64,000 nucleotides of DNA from Brevibacillus porteri (GTDB lineage: Bacteria; Bacillota; Bacilli; Brevibacillales; Brevibacillaceae), in the NCBI RefSeq assembly GCF_003013475.1, contig NZ_PXZO01000027.1, positions 1-64,000 on the forward strand, in the 5' to 3' direction. A program made the translations under genes and the position numbers. A model generated the notes under the pieces. It was not told where the DNA came from and made no database searches. It saw nothing but the letters and a program-made list of their open reading frames with translations. How positions within the stretch are numbered: the first letter of the stretch is position 1; every line of letters begins with the position of its first letter. Positions 7,963 to 16,908 of the stretch are shown here, one piece after another.

Positions 7963-9561
7963 TTATTTTTTGGTGATATCCGCATATTTGAAGTCAACAT
8001 CCCCAAGTCCATCCATCACGACATCTTTCAGATTTTCGTTCTGCACCCAAGAGTTCGCATAGAAGTAGATTGGCATGATTGGCATTTCGTCCATCAGGAT
8101 TTGCTCCGCCTGCAGTAGAATTGCTTTGCGCTTCTCCAGGTCTTGCTCCAGAGCGGATTGGTTCAGGAGTTCCTTGTACTTTGGATTTTCCCAACGTGTA
8201 TCGTTGTTTCCGCCGTCTTTTTCCTGGAACATATCCAAGAAGTTGATGGGATCATTGAAGTCACCCAACCAGCCTCCACGAGCGATTTGATACTTACCTT
8301 GGTGAACGTCTTCTAAGTATACCTTCCATTCTTTATTTTCGAGCTTTATATCTACACCGAGGTTTTTCTTCCATTGAGCTTGTATTTCTTTTGCGATCTT
8401 TTTATGCCCTTCGGATGTGTTGTAGATGAGTGTGATTGGCGGGAGTTTGGAGATACCCTCTTCCTCCATACCTTCTACCAGTAATTTCTTTGCAACTTTA
8501 AGGTCATTATCTTTGAAGTAACCGTCTTTGTTCAACGCCATGCTCGGAGGTACATAGCCTGTTGCCGGTACTTGACCAGCTTGCAGGATATCGGTGGTGA
8601 TGCTTTCACGTTTAATTGCATACGCGAACGCCTTACGAATTTTTGCGTTGGTAAACGGTGCTTGCTCTGTATTGAAACGATAAAAATAGGCACCGGCGAT
8701 TGGCTGTGTCTTCAAGATGCCAGCTTCCCTCAAAACCGGAAGTGCATCGGTTGGCAGCGAGGAGTTTGGAGCACCAGCCCAATCCAGTTCGTCGTTATCA
8801 AACATGGATAATTCCGTATTCTCATCTTCTATCATGGTGAATTCGATCTTATCCAATTTTACATTGGCTTTATCCCAGTACTTCTCGTTTTTCACAACAG
8901 TCAGATTGCTATTGTGTTTCCATGTTTCCATTTTGAATGGCCCATTGCCAACAACCGTCTTGGCCTCCTCAGCCCATTTTTTGTTACCTTCGACTACCTT
9001 CTTGTTCACTGGGAAGTATGTTTTAAAAGCAACCAGCTCCGGGAAAAATGGTGTCGAGTTTGTCAGTTCCACTTTTAGCGTCTTATCGTCAATCGCCTTT
9101 ACGCCAACGTCTCCCGCCTTGCCAATCCCTTTGTTGAAGTCTTCTGCACCTTTCACATAATACAACTGGTAGGCGTAGTTAGAAGCTGTCTTTGGATCGA
9201 GAGCACGTTTCCAAGCATATTCGAAGTCATATGCCGTTACTGGATCGCCGTTGCTCCATTTTGCTTCACGAATCTTGAATGTATAAGTCTTCCCATCCGC
9301 AGAAACGGTAAAGCTCTCGGCAGCGGCTGGGTGCAGCTTTCCATCTGTTCCGAGACGTGTCAGACCTTCGAATGTAGCTGTGATGATCGTACTAGAGGTA
9401 GTATCCTCCGCAATTCCTGGGTCTGCTGTAGGAGGCTCCCCTTGCAGATTCATTCTTAATACTTTAGGTTCAGCTGCTTGGATAGCGCCTTCGTACCCTG
9501 TCATCATTCCACCGAAAACGAGGATTGAACTCAAAGCCAGAAAAACACTCTTTTTCATCAT
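7963..9561 (-). CDS. OppA-type peptide-binding protein lacking a lipobox cysteine
   Basis: Family 5 extracellular solute-binding protein (oligopeptide receptor), 532 aa from the MM start at 9561, which has GGGGTG upstream; the open frame runs 36 codons further but lacks a ribosome site. Typical OppA segments are seen: EPPTADPGIAEDTTSSTI, YTFKIREAKWSNGDPVTAYD, ARGGWLGDFNDP and GGNNDTRWENPKYKELLNQS. Unlike its three paralogues there is no lipobox: the expected LAGC position reads MTGYE, and the signal peptide instead ends in AIQAAE, a signal peptidase I type site. It may therefore be released instead of lipid-anchored. It is most similar to the adjacent paralogue. Confidence 0.93.
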   Translation of the reverse strand: MMKKSVFLALSSILVFGGMMTGYEGAIQAAEPKVLRMNLQGEPPTADPGIAEDTTSSTIITATFEGLTRLGTDGKLHPAAAESFTVSADGKTYTFKIREAKWSNGDPVTAYDFEYAWKRALDPKTASNYAYQLYYVKGAEDFNKGIGKAGDVGVKAIDDKTLKVELTNSTPFFPELVAFKTYFPVNKKVVEGNKKWAEEAKTVVGNGPFKMETWKHNSNLTVVKNEKYWDKANVKLDKIEFTMIEDENTELSMFDNDELDWAGAPNSSLPTDALPVLREAGILKTQPIAGAYFYRFNTEQAPFTNAKIRKAFAYAIKRESITTDILQAGQVPATGYVPPSMALNKDGYFKDNDLKVAKKLLVEGMEEEGISKLPPITLIYNTSEGHKKIAKEIQAQWKKNLGVDIKLENKEWKVYLEDVHQGKYQIARGGWLGDFNDPINFLDMFQEKDGGNNDTRWENPKYKELLNQSALEQDLEKRKAILLQAEQILMDEMPIMPIYFYANSWVQNENLKDVVMDGLGDVDFKYADITKK

Positions 9562-9641
9562 ACACACCCCTATTTTCTTAATGAAAATCTTCCAATAATT
9601 AGTATACATGAAAAGTGTAAAAATTTGGATATTAAATAGAT

Positions 9642-9679
9642 AAAAAAAGAAGAGAGGTGAGTATAACACCGCTCTTCTT
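9642..9679 (-). terminator. Terminator after the second oppA paralogue
   Basis: Stem AAGAAGAG/CTCTTCTT with T-run on the minus-strand transcript. Confidence 0.85.
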
Positions 9680-9694
9680 TTACATACATAGCTA

Positions 9695-11347
9695 TTATTT
9701 CTTTTCTGCGATATCTGCGTATTTGTAGTCTACAGCACCCAGACCATCGATGATTACGTCTTGAACCTTGTCGTCTTTCACCCAAGATTGTGTGTAGTAG
9801 TAGATTGGCATAATTGGCATTTCATCCATCAGGATTTGCTCCGCTTGTGCCAGGATTGCTTTACGTTTTTCTGGGTCTAGCTCCAGAGCGGATTGGTTCA
9901 GGAGTTCTTTGTACTTCGGATTTTCCCAACGAGTATCGTTGTTTCCGCCGTCTTTTTCCTTGAACATTTCCAGGAAGTTGATTGGATCGTTGAAGTCTCC
10001 CAACCAGCCTGCACGAGCCACTTGGTATTTACCTTGGTGTACGTCATCCAGGTATACCTTCCACTCTTTGTTCTCGAGCTTTACGTCTACGCCCAGATTT
10101 TTCTTCCATTGGTCTTGGATTGCTTCAGCAATCTTTTTGTGACCTTCGGAAGTGTTGAAGGAAAGAGTAAGTGCCGGGAATTTGCTAAGACCCTCTTCTT
10201 TCAATCCTTCTTCGAGCAATTTCTTCGCTGTCTCGATGTCATTATCCTTGTAGAAACCGTCTTTGTTCAGTGCCATGCTTGGTGGTACATAGCCTGTTGC
10301 AGGCAATTGACCAGCTTGCAGGATGTTGTCGATCAGGCTTTGACGATCGATCGCATAGGCAAACGCTTTACGGATTTTTACGTTGTTGAATGGTGGTTTT
10401 TCTGTGTTGAAACGGTAGAAGTAAGTACCCGCGATTGGCTGAGTTGTCATTTTTCCGGAGTCTTTCAAAGCCGGGATCGCGTCTGTTGGCAACGCAGATG
10501 TTGGAGCACCTGCCCAGTGCAGTTCACCGTTTTCGTACATGGACAGCTCAGTATTCTCATCCTCTACCATGGAGAATTCGATTTTGTCCAATTTTACATT
10601 GTCTTTATCCCAGTAGTTGTCGTTTTTGGAAACTACGAGCTTGCTCTTGTGCTCCCAAGAATCCATTTTGAATGGACCGTTACCAATAACTGTTTTCGCA
10701 TCGGTAGCCCATTTCTCGTTGCCATCTACTACTTTTGGATTAACTGGGAAGTATGTTTTGAATGCAACCAGCTCCAGGAAGAATGGAGTTGGGTTCGCCA
10801 ATTCTACTTCGAGTGTCTTATCGTCAACTGCTTTTACGCCAACGTCTTCTACTTTACCCTTGCCTTTGTTGTAGGCTTCTGCGCCCTTCACATAGTACAA
10901 TTGGTATGCATAGTTGGAAGCTGTTTTTGGATTAAGAGCACGTTTCCACGCATATTCGAAATCTTTTGCGGATACAGGATCGCCGTTGCTCCATTTGTTA
11001 TCACGGATTTTGAATGTATATTTTTTACCGTCCTCAGAAACAGTATAGCTCTCTGCTGCTGCTGGAGCATATTTACCGTCTTTACCAACGCGAGTCAGAC
11101 CTTCGAAGGTAGCTGTGATGATTGTGCTGGAAGTTGTATCTTCCGCGATACCTGGGTCAGCTGTTGGTGGCTCGGAGTGCAGGTTCAGTTTCAGTAATTT
11201 AGGGCCAGTTGCTGGTGCAGAATTTTCTGTCTTTCCTGCGGATGCATTGCTATCTGCTGGTGCCGCCTGGTTTCCGCCACCGCATCCTGCGAGTGCCGCA
11301 CCAAGAACGAGGATAGAACTCATTGCCACGAAAACATTCTTTTTCAT
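9695..11347 (-). CDS. OppA-type oligopeptide-binding lipoprotein (paralogue 2)
   Basis: Lipid-anchored receptor for peptides, 550 aa. It has a signal peptide with lipobox ALAGC (Cys about residue 22), a Gly/Asn/Ala-rich linker, then a full SBP_bac_5 domain. The ATG has AAGGGGG upstream and its own terminator follows, so it is transcribed alone. It is nearly colinear with the downstream paralogue (shared EPPTADPGIAEDTTSSTI, ATGYVPPSMALNKDG, GGNNDTRWENP), pointing to recent tandem duplication. No oppBCDF permease or ATPase genes are present, so it presumably serves a transporter encoded elsewhere. Confidence 0.95.
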   Translation of the reverse strand: MKKNVFVAMSSILVLGAALAGCGGGNQAAPADSNASAGKTENSAPATGPKLLKLNLHSEPPTADPGIAEDTTSSTIITATFEGLTRVGKDGKYAPAAAESYTVSEDGKKYTFKIRDNKWSNGDPVSAKDFEYAWKRALNPKTASNYAYQLYYVKGAEAYNKGKGKVEDVGVKAVDDKTLEVELANPTPFFLELVAFKTYFPVNPKVVDGNEKWATDAKTVIGNGPFKMDSWEHKSKLVVSKNDNYWDKDNVKLDKIEFSMVEDENTELSMYENGELHWAGAPTSALPTDAIPALKDSGKMTTQPIAGTYFYRFNTEKPPFNNVKIRKAFAYAIDRQSLIDNILQAGQLPATGYVPPSMALNKDGFYKDNDIETAKKLLEEGLKEEGLSKFPALTLSFNTSEGHKKIAEAIQDQWKKNLGVDVKLENKEWKVYLDDVHQGKYQVARAGWLGDFNDPINFLEMFKEKDGGNNDTRWENPKYKELLNQSALELDPEKRKAILAQAEQILMDEMPIMPIYYYTQSWVKDDKVQDVIIDGLGAVDYKYADIAEKK

Positions 11348-11770
11348 ACAAGTAATCCCCCTTTTCTAAATCTTTTATCAATATACATGGTTTTATATAT
11401 TTTTTAAATATGTTTTAGAATGATTTAATAAATTTTTATTTATTTATAAAGAGAATTAATGAATTATAAAATATATTGATCGATAAATAAATTTTCCAGA
11501 ACATCCCTATCTCGAAATTCCTACGAAAAACCGCATAATATCAAGTTTTTTCAGAGTTGAGGACCCAAACTTCATTTGTTGATATATTTTTTCATTCACC
11601 CAACTTTATCTACATTCAGCAAAATCGCAATAGTGATTTAATTTATAATTTTATAATTTCTAACATCGTTATCCATTCTCTGCTCGATTGTTCTCTCTTA
11701 TAAATGGTTTATAAAAAAAGAAGAGTGCCGTAGCACCCTTCTCTTGTTACAACGTATTATGCGGTTTTTC
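11348..11770. other. A+T-rich intergenic region upstream of oppA paralogue 2
   Basis: About 420 bases without a gene. It contains the terminator of the next gene (11713-11745) and a long A+T-rich stretch (about 11385-11500) likely to hold the promoter for the second oppA paralogue. I could not settle on one promoter. A possible CodY-like site near 11490 matches poorly. Confidence 0.5.
11713..11745 (-). terminator. Terminator after the third oppA paralogue
   Basis: Stem AAGAGTGC/GCACCCTTCTCTT with a one- or two-base bulge, followed by a T-run on the minus strand. Confidence 0.8.
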
Positions 11771-13396
11771 TTATTGAATGTCTGCCCATTTCCAGTCTAC
11801 GAAACCGAGACCGTCGAGTACTACACCTTTTACTTTGTCTTTTTTCACATAAGAATGAGTGTAGTAGTAGATTGGCATTGCTGGCATTTCGTCCATGAAA
11901 ATGGCTTCTGCTTGTGCCAGGATTTGTTTGCGTTTTTCTGGGTCTTTTTCCAAAGCAGACTGGTTCAGCAGCTCTTTGTACTTCGGATTTTCCCATTTCG
12001 TGTCGTTGTTTCCGCCATCTTTGTCCTTGAACAGGTCCAAGAATGTGTATGGATCGTTGTAGTCACCAGTCCAGCTGGAACGTGCGATTTGGAATTTACC
12101 TTGGTTTACATCTTCCAAGAATACTTTCCATTCTTTGTTCTCCAGCTTAATGTCTACGCCGAGTGCTTTCTTCCATTGGTCTTGGATGGCTTCGGCAATT
12201 TTCTTGTGACCTTCAGACGTGTTGAAGGAAAGAGTAAGGGTCGGCATTTTGGTAATGCCTTCTTCCTTCATACCTTCTTCCAGCAATTTTTTCGCTACTT
12301 CTGCATCGCCGTCTTTGAAGTACGGGCTTGTTGCCACTGCCATTGTTGGCGGGATCAGACCCATTGCTGGTTCTTGGTTTGCTTGCGTGATGTTGTCGAT
12401 GATAGATTTACGATCGATTGCATAAGCAAACGCCTTACGGATTTTCGCGTTGTTGAACGGCGGAACTTCCGTATTGAATTTGTACAGGTACGTACCCGCG
12501 ATCGGGCGTGTTTGCATTTGGCCGGATTCTTTCAATGCAGGAATCGCATCGGTAGGAAGTGAGCTCAAAGGTGCTCCGGACCAATCCAAATCGTCATTGT
12601 CGAACATGGACAGCTCTGTATTTGCATCTTCAACCATGGAGAAGTTGAGTTTGTCGAGTTTTACAACGTCTTTATCCCAGTAGGTATCGCTCTTCACGAG
12701 AACCAATTTGCTCTTATGTTCCCATTTTTCCATTTTGAATGGACCGTTACCTACGTGTGTAGCTGCTTCGCCCGCCCATTTATCGTTGCCTTCCACTACT
12801 TTTTGGTTAACTGGGAAGTACGTATAGAACGCAGTCAGCTCCAAGAAGAATGGTGTTGGGTTTTTCAAAGTCACGACGAGTGTTTTATCGTCTTTTGCTT
12901 TTACGCCAACATCTTCAGCTTTTGCTTTACCCTTGTTGTATTCTTCTGCATTTTTGAGGTAATACAATTGGTAGGAGTAGTTAGATGCTGTTTTCGGATT
13001 GAGCGCTCGCTTCCAAGCGAATTCGAAATCCTTTGCAGTAACTGGCTCCCCATTGCTCCATTTGCTGTCACGCAGGGTGAATGTATAAGTAAGACCATCT
13101 TCGGATACGTCAATTTTTTCTGCTACAGATGGATGTGGTTTGCCATCTTCGCCAATACGAGTGAGACCATCAAATGTTGCACGCAGAACCGCACTGGAAG
13201 TAGAATCTTCAGCCAATGCAGGGTCAGCAGTTGGTGGCTCGGACATCATGTTCATTCTCAATTCTTTAGGACCGCTTGTTTGCTCCTTAGAAGCATTGCC
13301 TTGCTCGCCTGCTTTCTCACCGCCGCCGCCACAGCCTGCCAGCGCCGCACTCAGAACCAGGATAGAACTCATTGCTGCAAAAACGCTTTTTTTCAC
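11771..13396 (-). CDS. OppA-type oligopeptide-binding lipoprotein (paralogue 3)
   Basis: Third tandem peptide receptor, 541 aa, beginning at a GTG with AGGGGG upstream. The lipobox is ALAGC (Cys about residue 21), followed by a Gly-rich linker and a complete SBP_bac_5 domain (EPPTADPALAEDSTSSAV, ARSSWTGDYNDPYTFLDLF, GGNNDTKWENP). It differs from paralogues 1 and 2 mainly in the ligand-facing segments (for example SSWTGDYND in place of GWLGDFND), suggesting altered peptide preference. It has its own promoter region and terminator. Confidence 0.95.
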   Translation of the reverse strand: MKKSVFAAMSSILVLSAALAGCGGGGEKAGEQGNASKEQTSGPKELRMNMMSEPPTADPALAEDSTSSAVLRATFDGLTRIGEDGKPHPSVAEKIDVSEDGLTYTFTLRDSKWSNGEPVTAKDFEFAWKRALNPKTASNYSYQLYYLKNAEEYNKGKAKAEDVGVKAKDDKTLVVTLKNPTPFFLELTAFYTYFPVNQKVVEGNDKWAGEAATHVGNGPFKMEKWEHKSKLVLVKSDTYWDKDVVKLDKLNFSMVEDANTELSMFDNDDLDWSGAPLSSLPTDAIPALKESGQMQTRPIAGTYLYKFNTEVPPFNNAKIRKAFAYAIDRKSIIDNITQANQEPAMGLIPPTMAVATSPYFKDGDAEVAKKLLEEGMKEEGITKMPTLTLSFNTSEGHKKIAEAIQDQWKKALGVDIKLENKEWKVFLEDVNQGKFQIARSSWTGDYNDPYTFLDLFKDKDGGNNDTKWENPKYKELLNQSALEKDPEKRKQILAQAEAIFMDEMPAMPIYYYTHSYVKKDKVKGVVLDGLGFVDWKWADIQ

Positions 13397-13595
13397 GGTG
13401 TTGACCCCCTATTTTTCTATCGGTAAAACTTCATTGAAAGCTACTCCACAAATATACTGCATTTTTAGTAATATTGAAGACATTTTAAGTAAAATTAATT
13501 ATGTTTTATTCAAACATCAAATTCTATTAAAGGAAATAAATTTGGTATTTTCATCATGATGAAGTATGCCTCGTATATAAAAATTTATGCAGGAA

Positions 13596-13630
13596 TGAAA
13601 CAACCCCTCCGGCCAGAAGGCGAAGGGGTT
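13596..13630 (-). terminator. Terminator after the AraC regulator
   Basis: Minus-strand stem AACCCCT/AGGGGTT with partly paired GC-rich inner region, then GTTTCATTCC. It lies just past the regulator stop. Confidence 0.75.
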
Positions 13631-13638
13631 CACTATGA

Positions 13639-14448
13639 TTAAATTTGGGCTCGTCGATACTCGTTCGGCGCTACACCAACGATTGCTCGAAAATCTCGAA
13701 TGAAGTGAGAGTGATCGTAGTAGCCAAGAGAGGTAGACAGGTCCAGCCAATCTTGGACTGTTCCCTGGTCAATCTGCTCTGCTGCCTCATGCAGTCTGTA
13801 TCGTTGGATGACCGACTTCGGACTGACGCCTACATAACGATCAAACAAACGCTGCATCGTCCGCATGTTCATTCCGGTCAACTGTACCGCATCCTCGACC
13901 TTGAGTACGGATCGATCTGCCTGGATCATCCTGACAATTTCACTGATGCGCGCTACATTCGGGTCAGGCTTCGGCAAATATTCGAATAGAAAGGCTTCTA
14001 CCCTTTTTATCATTTGCTCATCATCTGGCAGGCTGAGCACTTCTTTCTCAAGCTGCTCGGTTGAAACACCAACACCAAATAAGGCTTCCAGACTCGTAGA
14101 AGTACCACTCAACTTTGATACCGGGGCATTCAGAAACGGATAAAAACCTCCTGGCCTGAATTTCACTCCAAACACTTGGCCTTGTCCCGCTAAAAGATGC
14201 GAGGAAGTCGTGCGGGCTACACCAAAAATGCCAGTTGCTCCTTTTTCAAACACGAGTTTCACATTAGGATGAGCCAGTACGGTTTGCGAGTAAGGAAGTT
14301 GTGTACGCAAATCCCACCTGACGACCCAGTAGTGCTGCACGAAGTAGCTCATTTCGGCAGATGGCTCGTATCTGTCCAGCGAAAATTTCTTCTGCCCAAT
14401 CATGGCATGCAGTACACCCTTTGGGAGCTTGGCAGTCTGATTTTCCAA
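13639..14448 (-). CDS. AraC-family transcriptional regulator
   Basis: Cytoplasmic DNA-binding protein of 269 aa. The N-terminal region (about 15-150, with MSYFVQHYWVVRWDLR) resembles the DUF6597-type sensor domain. The C-terminal AraC double helix-turn-helix covers about 165-265 (MNMRTMQRLFDRYVGVSPKS and SLGYYDHSHFIRDFRAIVG). It is divergent from the SRPBCC gene across a 115-bp gap and probably controls it. It sits inside the oppA array, so it might also affect those genes. Confidence 0.92.
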   Translation of the reverse strand: MENQTAKLPKGVLHAMIGQKKFSLDRYEPSAEMSYFVQHYWVVRWDLRTQLPYSQTVLAHPNVKLVFEKGATGIFGVARTTSSHLLAGQGQVFGVKFRPGGFYPFLNAPVSKLSGTSTSLEALFGVGVSTEQLEKEVLSLPDDEQMIKRVEAFLFEYLPKPDPNVARISEIVRMIQADRSVLKVEDAVQLTGMNMRTMQRLFDRYVGVSPKSVIQRYRLHEAAEQIDQGTVQDWLDLSTSLGYYDHSHFIRDFRAIVGVAPNEYRRAQI

Positions 14449-14513
14449 GGTGTGCCTCCTGTCGTGTTTTTACAATACACACTACCGAATTCTTCTTATA
14501 GTAAGAGTAGTAG

Positions 14514-14539
14514 TTGGGAGACTTGATTACAATTCCCAA
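14514..14539. promoter_or_regulatory. Inverted repeat in the araC/SRPBCC divergent region
   Basis: TTGGGA (14514-14519) and TCCCAA (14534-14539) flank a 14-base A+T-rich spacer, 24 bases before the SRPBCC start. It could be a regulator-binding site; AraC proteins often prefer direct repeats, so the assignment is weak. Confidence 0.35.
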
Positions 14540-14563
14540 ATGAAAAAATCAGGGGGTAAAACG

Positions 14564-15013
14564 ATGGATCTTCGCTTCGATTTCTACATTGGTGCTACGC
14601 CAGAGCAAGTCTGGCATGTCCTTACTTCCGATGAAGGCGTAAAGAGTACCTTCTTTGGCTGTACAATTCGTTCGACTTTTCAAGTAGGCGATGAGATGGC
14701 TTACGTTGGTCCGGGAAAAGACGGTGACGACACGGTTCATGTATACGGGAAGATCTTGCAGCTCGAACCTCATCACATTTTCAGTTTCACTGAACATCCT
14801 GGTCCTGCCTACTACGAGAATCATGCGGAATTGCAGTCTCGCGTCACCATTACCTTAGAAGCGGTTGGTGGCTGCACCAAGCTGACGTTGATTCAAGATC
14901 AATGGACAGAAAACCACCCCTCCCACGTAAGTGCCAGCAACAATTGGCCAATGATGCTCTCGTCGATCAAGACGTATGCGGAGACAGGCAAGACACTTGA
15001 TTTTGGCTACTAA
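14564..15013 (+). CDS. SRPBCC / AHSA1-type ligand-binding protein
   Basis: Soluble 149-aa START-like fold protein of the activator-of-Hsp90-ATPase-1 (AHSA1/SRPBCC) group. It has the N-terminal signature DFYIGATPEQVWHVLTSDEG, a central G-D-x-x-x-Y segment, and the amphipathic C-terminal helix NNWPMMLSSIKTYAETGKTL. Such proteins bind small hydrophobic ligands; many pair with regulators. The ATG at 14564 has AGGGGGT upstream; the frame extends to 14450 without a ribosome site. It is divergent from the AraC regulator, which is its likely controller. Confidence 0.88.
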   Translation: MDLRFDFYIGATPEQVWHVLTSDEGVKSTFFGCTIRSTFQVGDEMAYVGPGKDGDDTVHVYGKILQLEPHHIFSFTEHPGPAYYENHAELQSRVTITLEAVGGCTKLTLIQDQWTENHPSHVSASNNWPMMLSSIKTYAETGKTLDFGY

Positions 15014-15015
15014 TA

Positions 15016-15062
15016 CAAAAGAATCCCGAGACCAGCAATTTCGTTGGCCTCGGGATTTTTGT
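15016..15062. terminator. Bidirectional terminator between SRPBCC gene and oppA paralogue 4
   Basis: Stem AATCCCGAG/CTCGGGATT with ACCA/TGG inner pairs, flanked by A-rich left and T-rich right sides, so it can end both converging transcripts. Confidence 0.85.
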
Positions 15063-15070
15063 TATTTTCG

Positions 15071-16720
15071 TTACTCCGTCATTTCTGCCCACTTCAGGTC
15101 AATAAATCCGAGTCCATCCACTTGAACGCCTTTCACCTTGTCGCTTTGTACCCAGACATCCACATCCGTGAACATGGGGATCAAAGGCATAGCATCCATG
15201 AAGATTTGCTCAGCCTCTCCAAACAGCTGCTTGCGCTTCTCTGGATCAATTTCTACTGATGCCCGTTTCAGAAGCTCTTGGTAGCGTGGGTCTTCCCAGC
15301 CCGTGTCGTTGTTGCCTGTATTACCATCCCGGAACATTTCCAGGTAATTCATTGGATCATTAAAGTCTGCATTCCAGCCGATACGGCCTATTTCGTAATT
15401 AAGTTGATGCATATCCTGTATGTGAACAGTGGCCTCCTTCACCATGAGCTTTACTTCAATGCCAAGTTTTTGTTTCCATTGGTCCTGAAGCGCCTCGGCA
15501 ATTTTCTTATGTCTGTCGCTTGGGTTGTACGTCAAGGTGATCGGAGGCAGCGTTGTCACGTTAAGCTCCTTCATACCTTCTTCCAACAGCTTTTTGGCCG
15601 TTTCTACATCATTATCCTTGAAGTAGCCTTCTTTTTTGATAATCATGGATTGTGGCAACATCCCCATCGTTGGCACTTGGCCCACTTGTGTGATGTTATC
15701 CACGATGGTTTTACGGTCAACCGAGTATGCCAAGGCTTTACGAATTTTCACATTGCTGAGCGGCCCTTTTGTCGTATTCAACTTGTACCAGTACATCGTC
15801 GCTTTTGGATGAACAACAAGTTTGCCCGCGTCTCTCAGTGTCGGGATCGCATCGGTGGGAAGTCCACCGAGTGGCTGACCTGCCCAATCCAGCTCACCGT
15901 TTTCGAACATGGACAGGGCTGTATTATCGTCCTCGATCATCGCGATCTCGATGCGATCGAGCTTCACTACGTCTTTATCCCAGTAGTGCTCGTTCTTTTC
16001 AAGCACGATCTTGCTCTTGTGCTCCCACGCTTTCATCTTAAATGGACCGTTGCTTACGTGCGTCGCCGCTTCGTTTGCCCATTTTGGATTGGCCTCCACT
16101 ACTTTTTGGTTAACCGGGTAGTACGTGTAGAAAGCCGTCAGCTCCAGGAAGTAAGGCGTTGGATTCTCAAGTGTGACTTCCAGTGTTTTGTCATCGATTG
16201 CCTTCGCACCGAGTTCGTCGGGCTTCGCCTGGCCTTTGTGAATCAGCTGCGCATTTTTAATGTAGTACAGCTGATAAGCATACTCAGCCCCAAAAGTCTT
16301 GCCGAGTGCACGCTTCCATGCATACACGAAGTCATGGGCAGTGACTGGATCACCATTGCTCCATTTGGAGTCGCGGAGCGTGAACGTATACACCAGTTTG
16401 TCATCCGAGATTTTCACATCGGATGCTACTGAATTCACTGGCTTTGCGTTTGCATCAAAGCGAGTCAAGCCATCAAACGTAGCACGAACGATCGCTCCCG
16501 CAGTGGCATCCTTCGCAAGACCAGGGTCCGCTGTCGCAGGCTCACTCATAATGTTCGCCCGAAATAATTGCGGCTTTGCATTTGCAGACTTTTCAGCTGG
16601 CGCCGCGGTTCCCTCAGCTGGAGGGGTTGTCGTTGATGGCTGCGTACTCGTGGAGCATCCAGCTAACACGCTTCCGGCGACGAGCATCGCGCCAAGAAAC
16701 AACTTGAGATTTCTATTCAT
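15071..16720 (-). CDS. OppA-type oligopeptide-binding lipoprotein (paralogue 4)
   Basis: Peptide receptor of 549 aa with lipobox VLAGC (Cys about residue 21), Thr/Pro/Ala-rich linker and a complete SBP_bac_5 domain (EPATADPGLAKDATAGAIV, IGRIGWNADFNDPMNYLEMF, GNNDTGWEDPRYQELL). It is the most diverged of the four paralogues and is separated from them by the AraC and SRPBCC genes. The ATG has AAGGGGG upstream. Without nearby permease genes it must use a shared transporter elsewhere, or act as a sensor. Confidence 0.95.
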   Translation of the reverse strand: MNRNLKLFLGAMLVAGSVLAGCSTSTQPSTTTPPAEGTAAPAEKSANAKPQLFRANIMSEPATADPGLAKDATAGAIVRATFDGLTRFDANAKPVNSVASDVKISDDKLVYTFTLRDSKWSNGDPVTAHDFVYAWKRALGKTFGAEYAYQLYYIKNAQLIHKGQAKPDELGAKAIDDKTLEVTLENPTPYFLELTAFYTYYPVNQKVVEANPKWANEAATHVSNGPFKMKAWEHKSKIVLEKNEHYWDKDVVKLDRIEIAMIEDDNTALSMFENGELDWAGQPLGGLPTDAIPTLRDAGKLVVHPKATMYWYKLNTTKGPLSNVKIRKALAYSVDRKTIVDNITQVGQVPTMGMLPQSMIIKKEGYFKDNDVETAKKLLEEGMKELNVTTLPPITLTYNPSDRHKKIAEALQDQWKQKLGIEVKLMVKEATVHIQDMHQLNYEIGRIGWNADFNDPMNYLEMFRDGNTGNNDTGWEDPRYQELLKRASVEIDPEKRKQLFGEAEQIFMDAMPLIPMFTDVDVWVQSDKVKGVQVDGLGFIDLKWAEMTE

Positions 16721-16845
16721 CTGAAAATTCCCCCTTATCTTTATTTTCGCATTTCAAACACAATATACTCGACGGGAATTGGGTTGAAAACTGGGTTAGT
16801 ATAGATTTAATTAAATTTTATGAAAATTCACTACATTATAAATAA

Positions 16846-16882
16846 AAGTAAAACCCAACCAGCTTTTCGGCCAGTTGGGTTT
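16846..16882 (-). terminator. Terminator after metQ
   Basis: Stem AAACCCAAC/GTTGGGTTT with a G+C-rich inner part (GGCC), then a T-rich stretch on the minus strand. It closes the metNIQ operon. Confidence 0.85.
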
Positions 16883-16908
16883 CGTTGATCGATCAATTAT
16901 TTGTTGAT

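Noticed and set aside
9893-11197. Plus-strand open frame of 434 codons across oppA paralogue 2
   Set aside because: It lies entirely antisense to a clear OppA gene, is rich in Phe/Cys/Val as reverse-complement frames are, and has no ribosome site. Similar long shadows occur at 11744-12562, 12716-13426 and 15278-16432.
11485-11500. CodY-like site upstream of oppA paralogue 2
   Set aside because: AATTTTCCAGAACAT shares only the left half of the CodY consensus; too many mismatches on the right.
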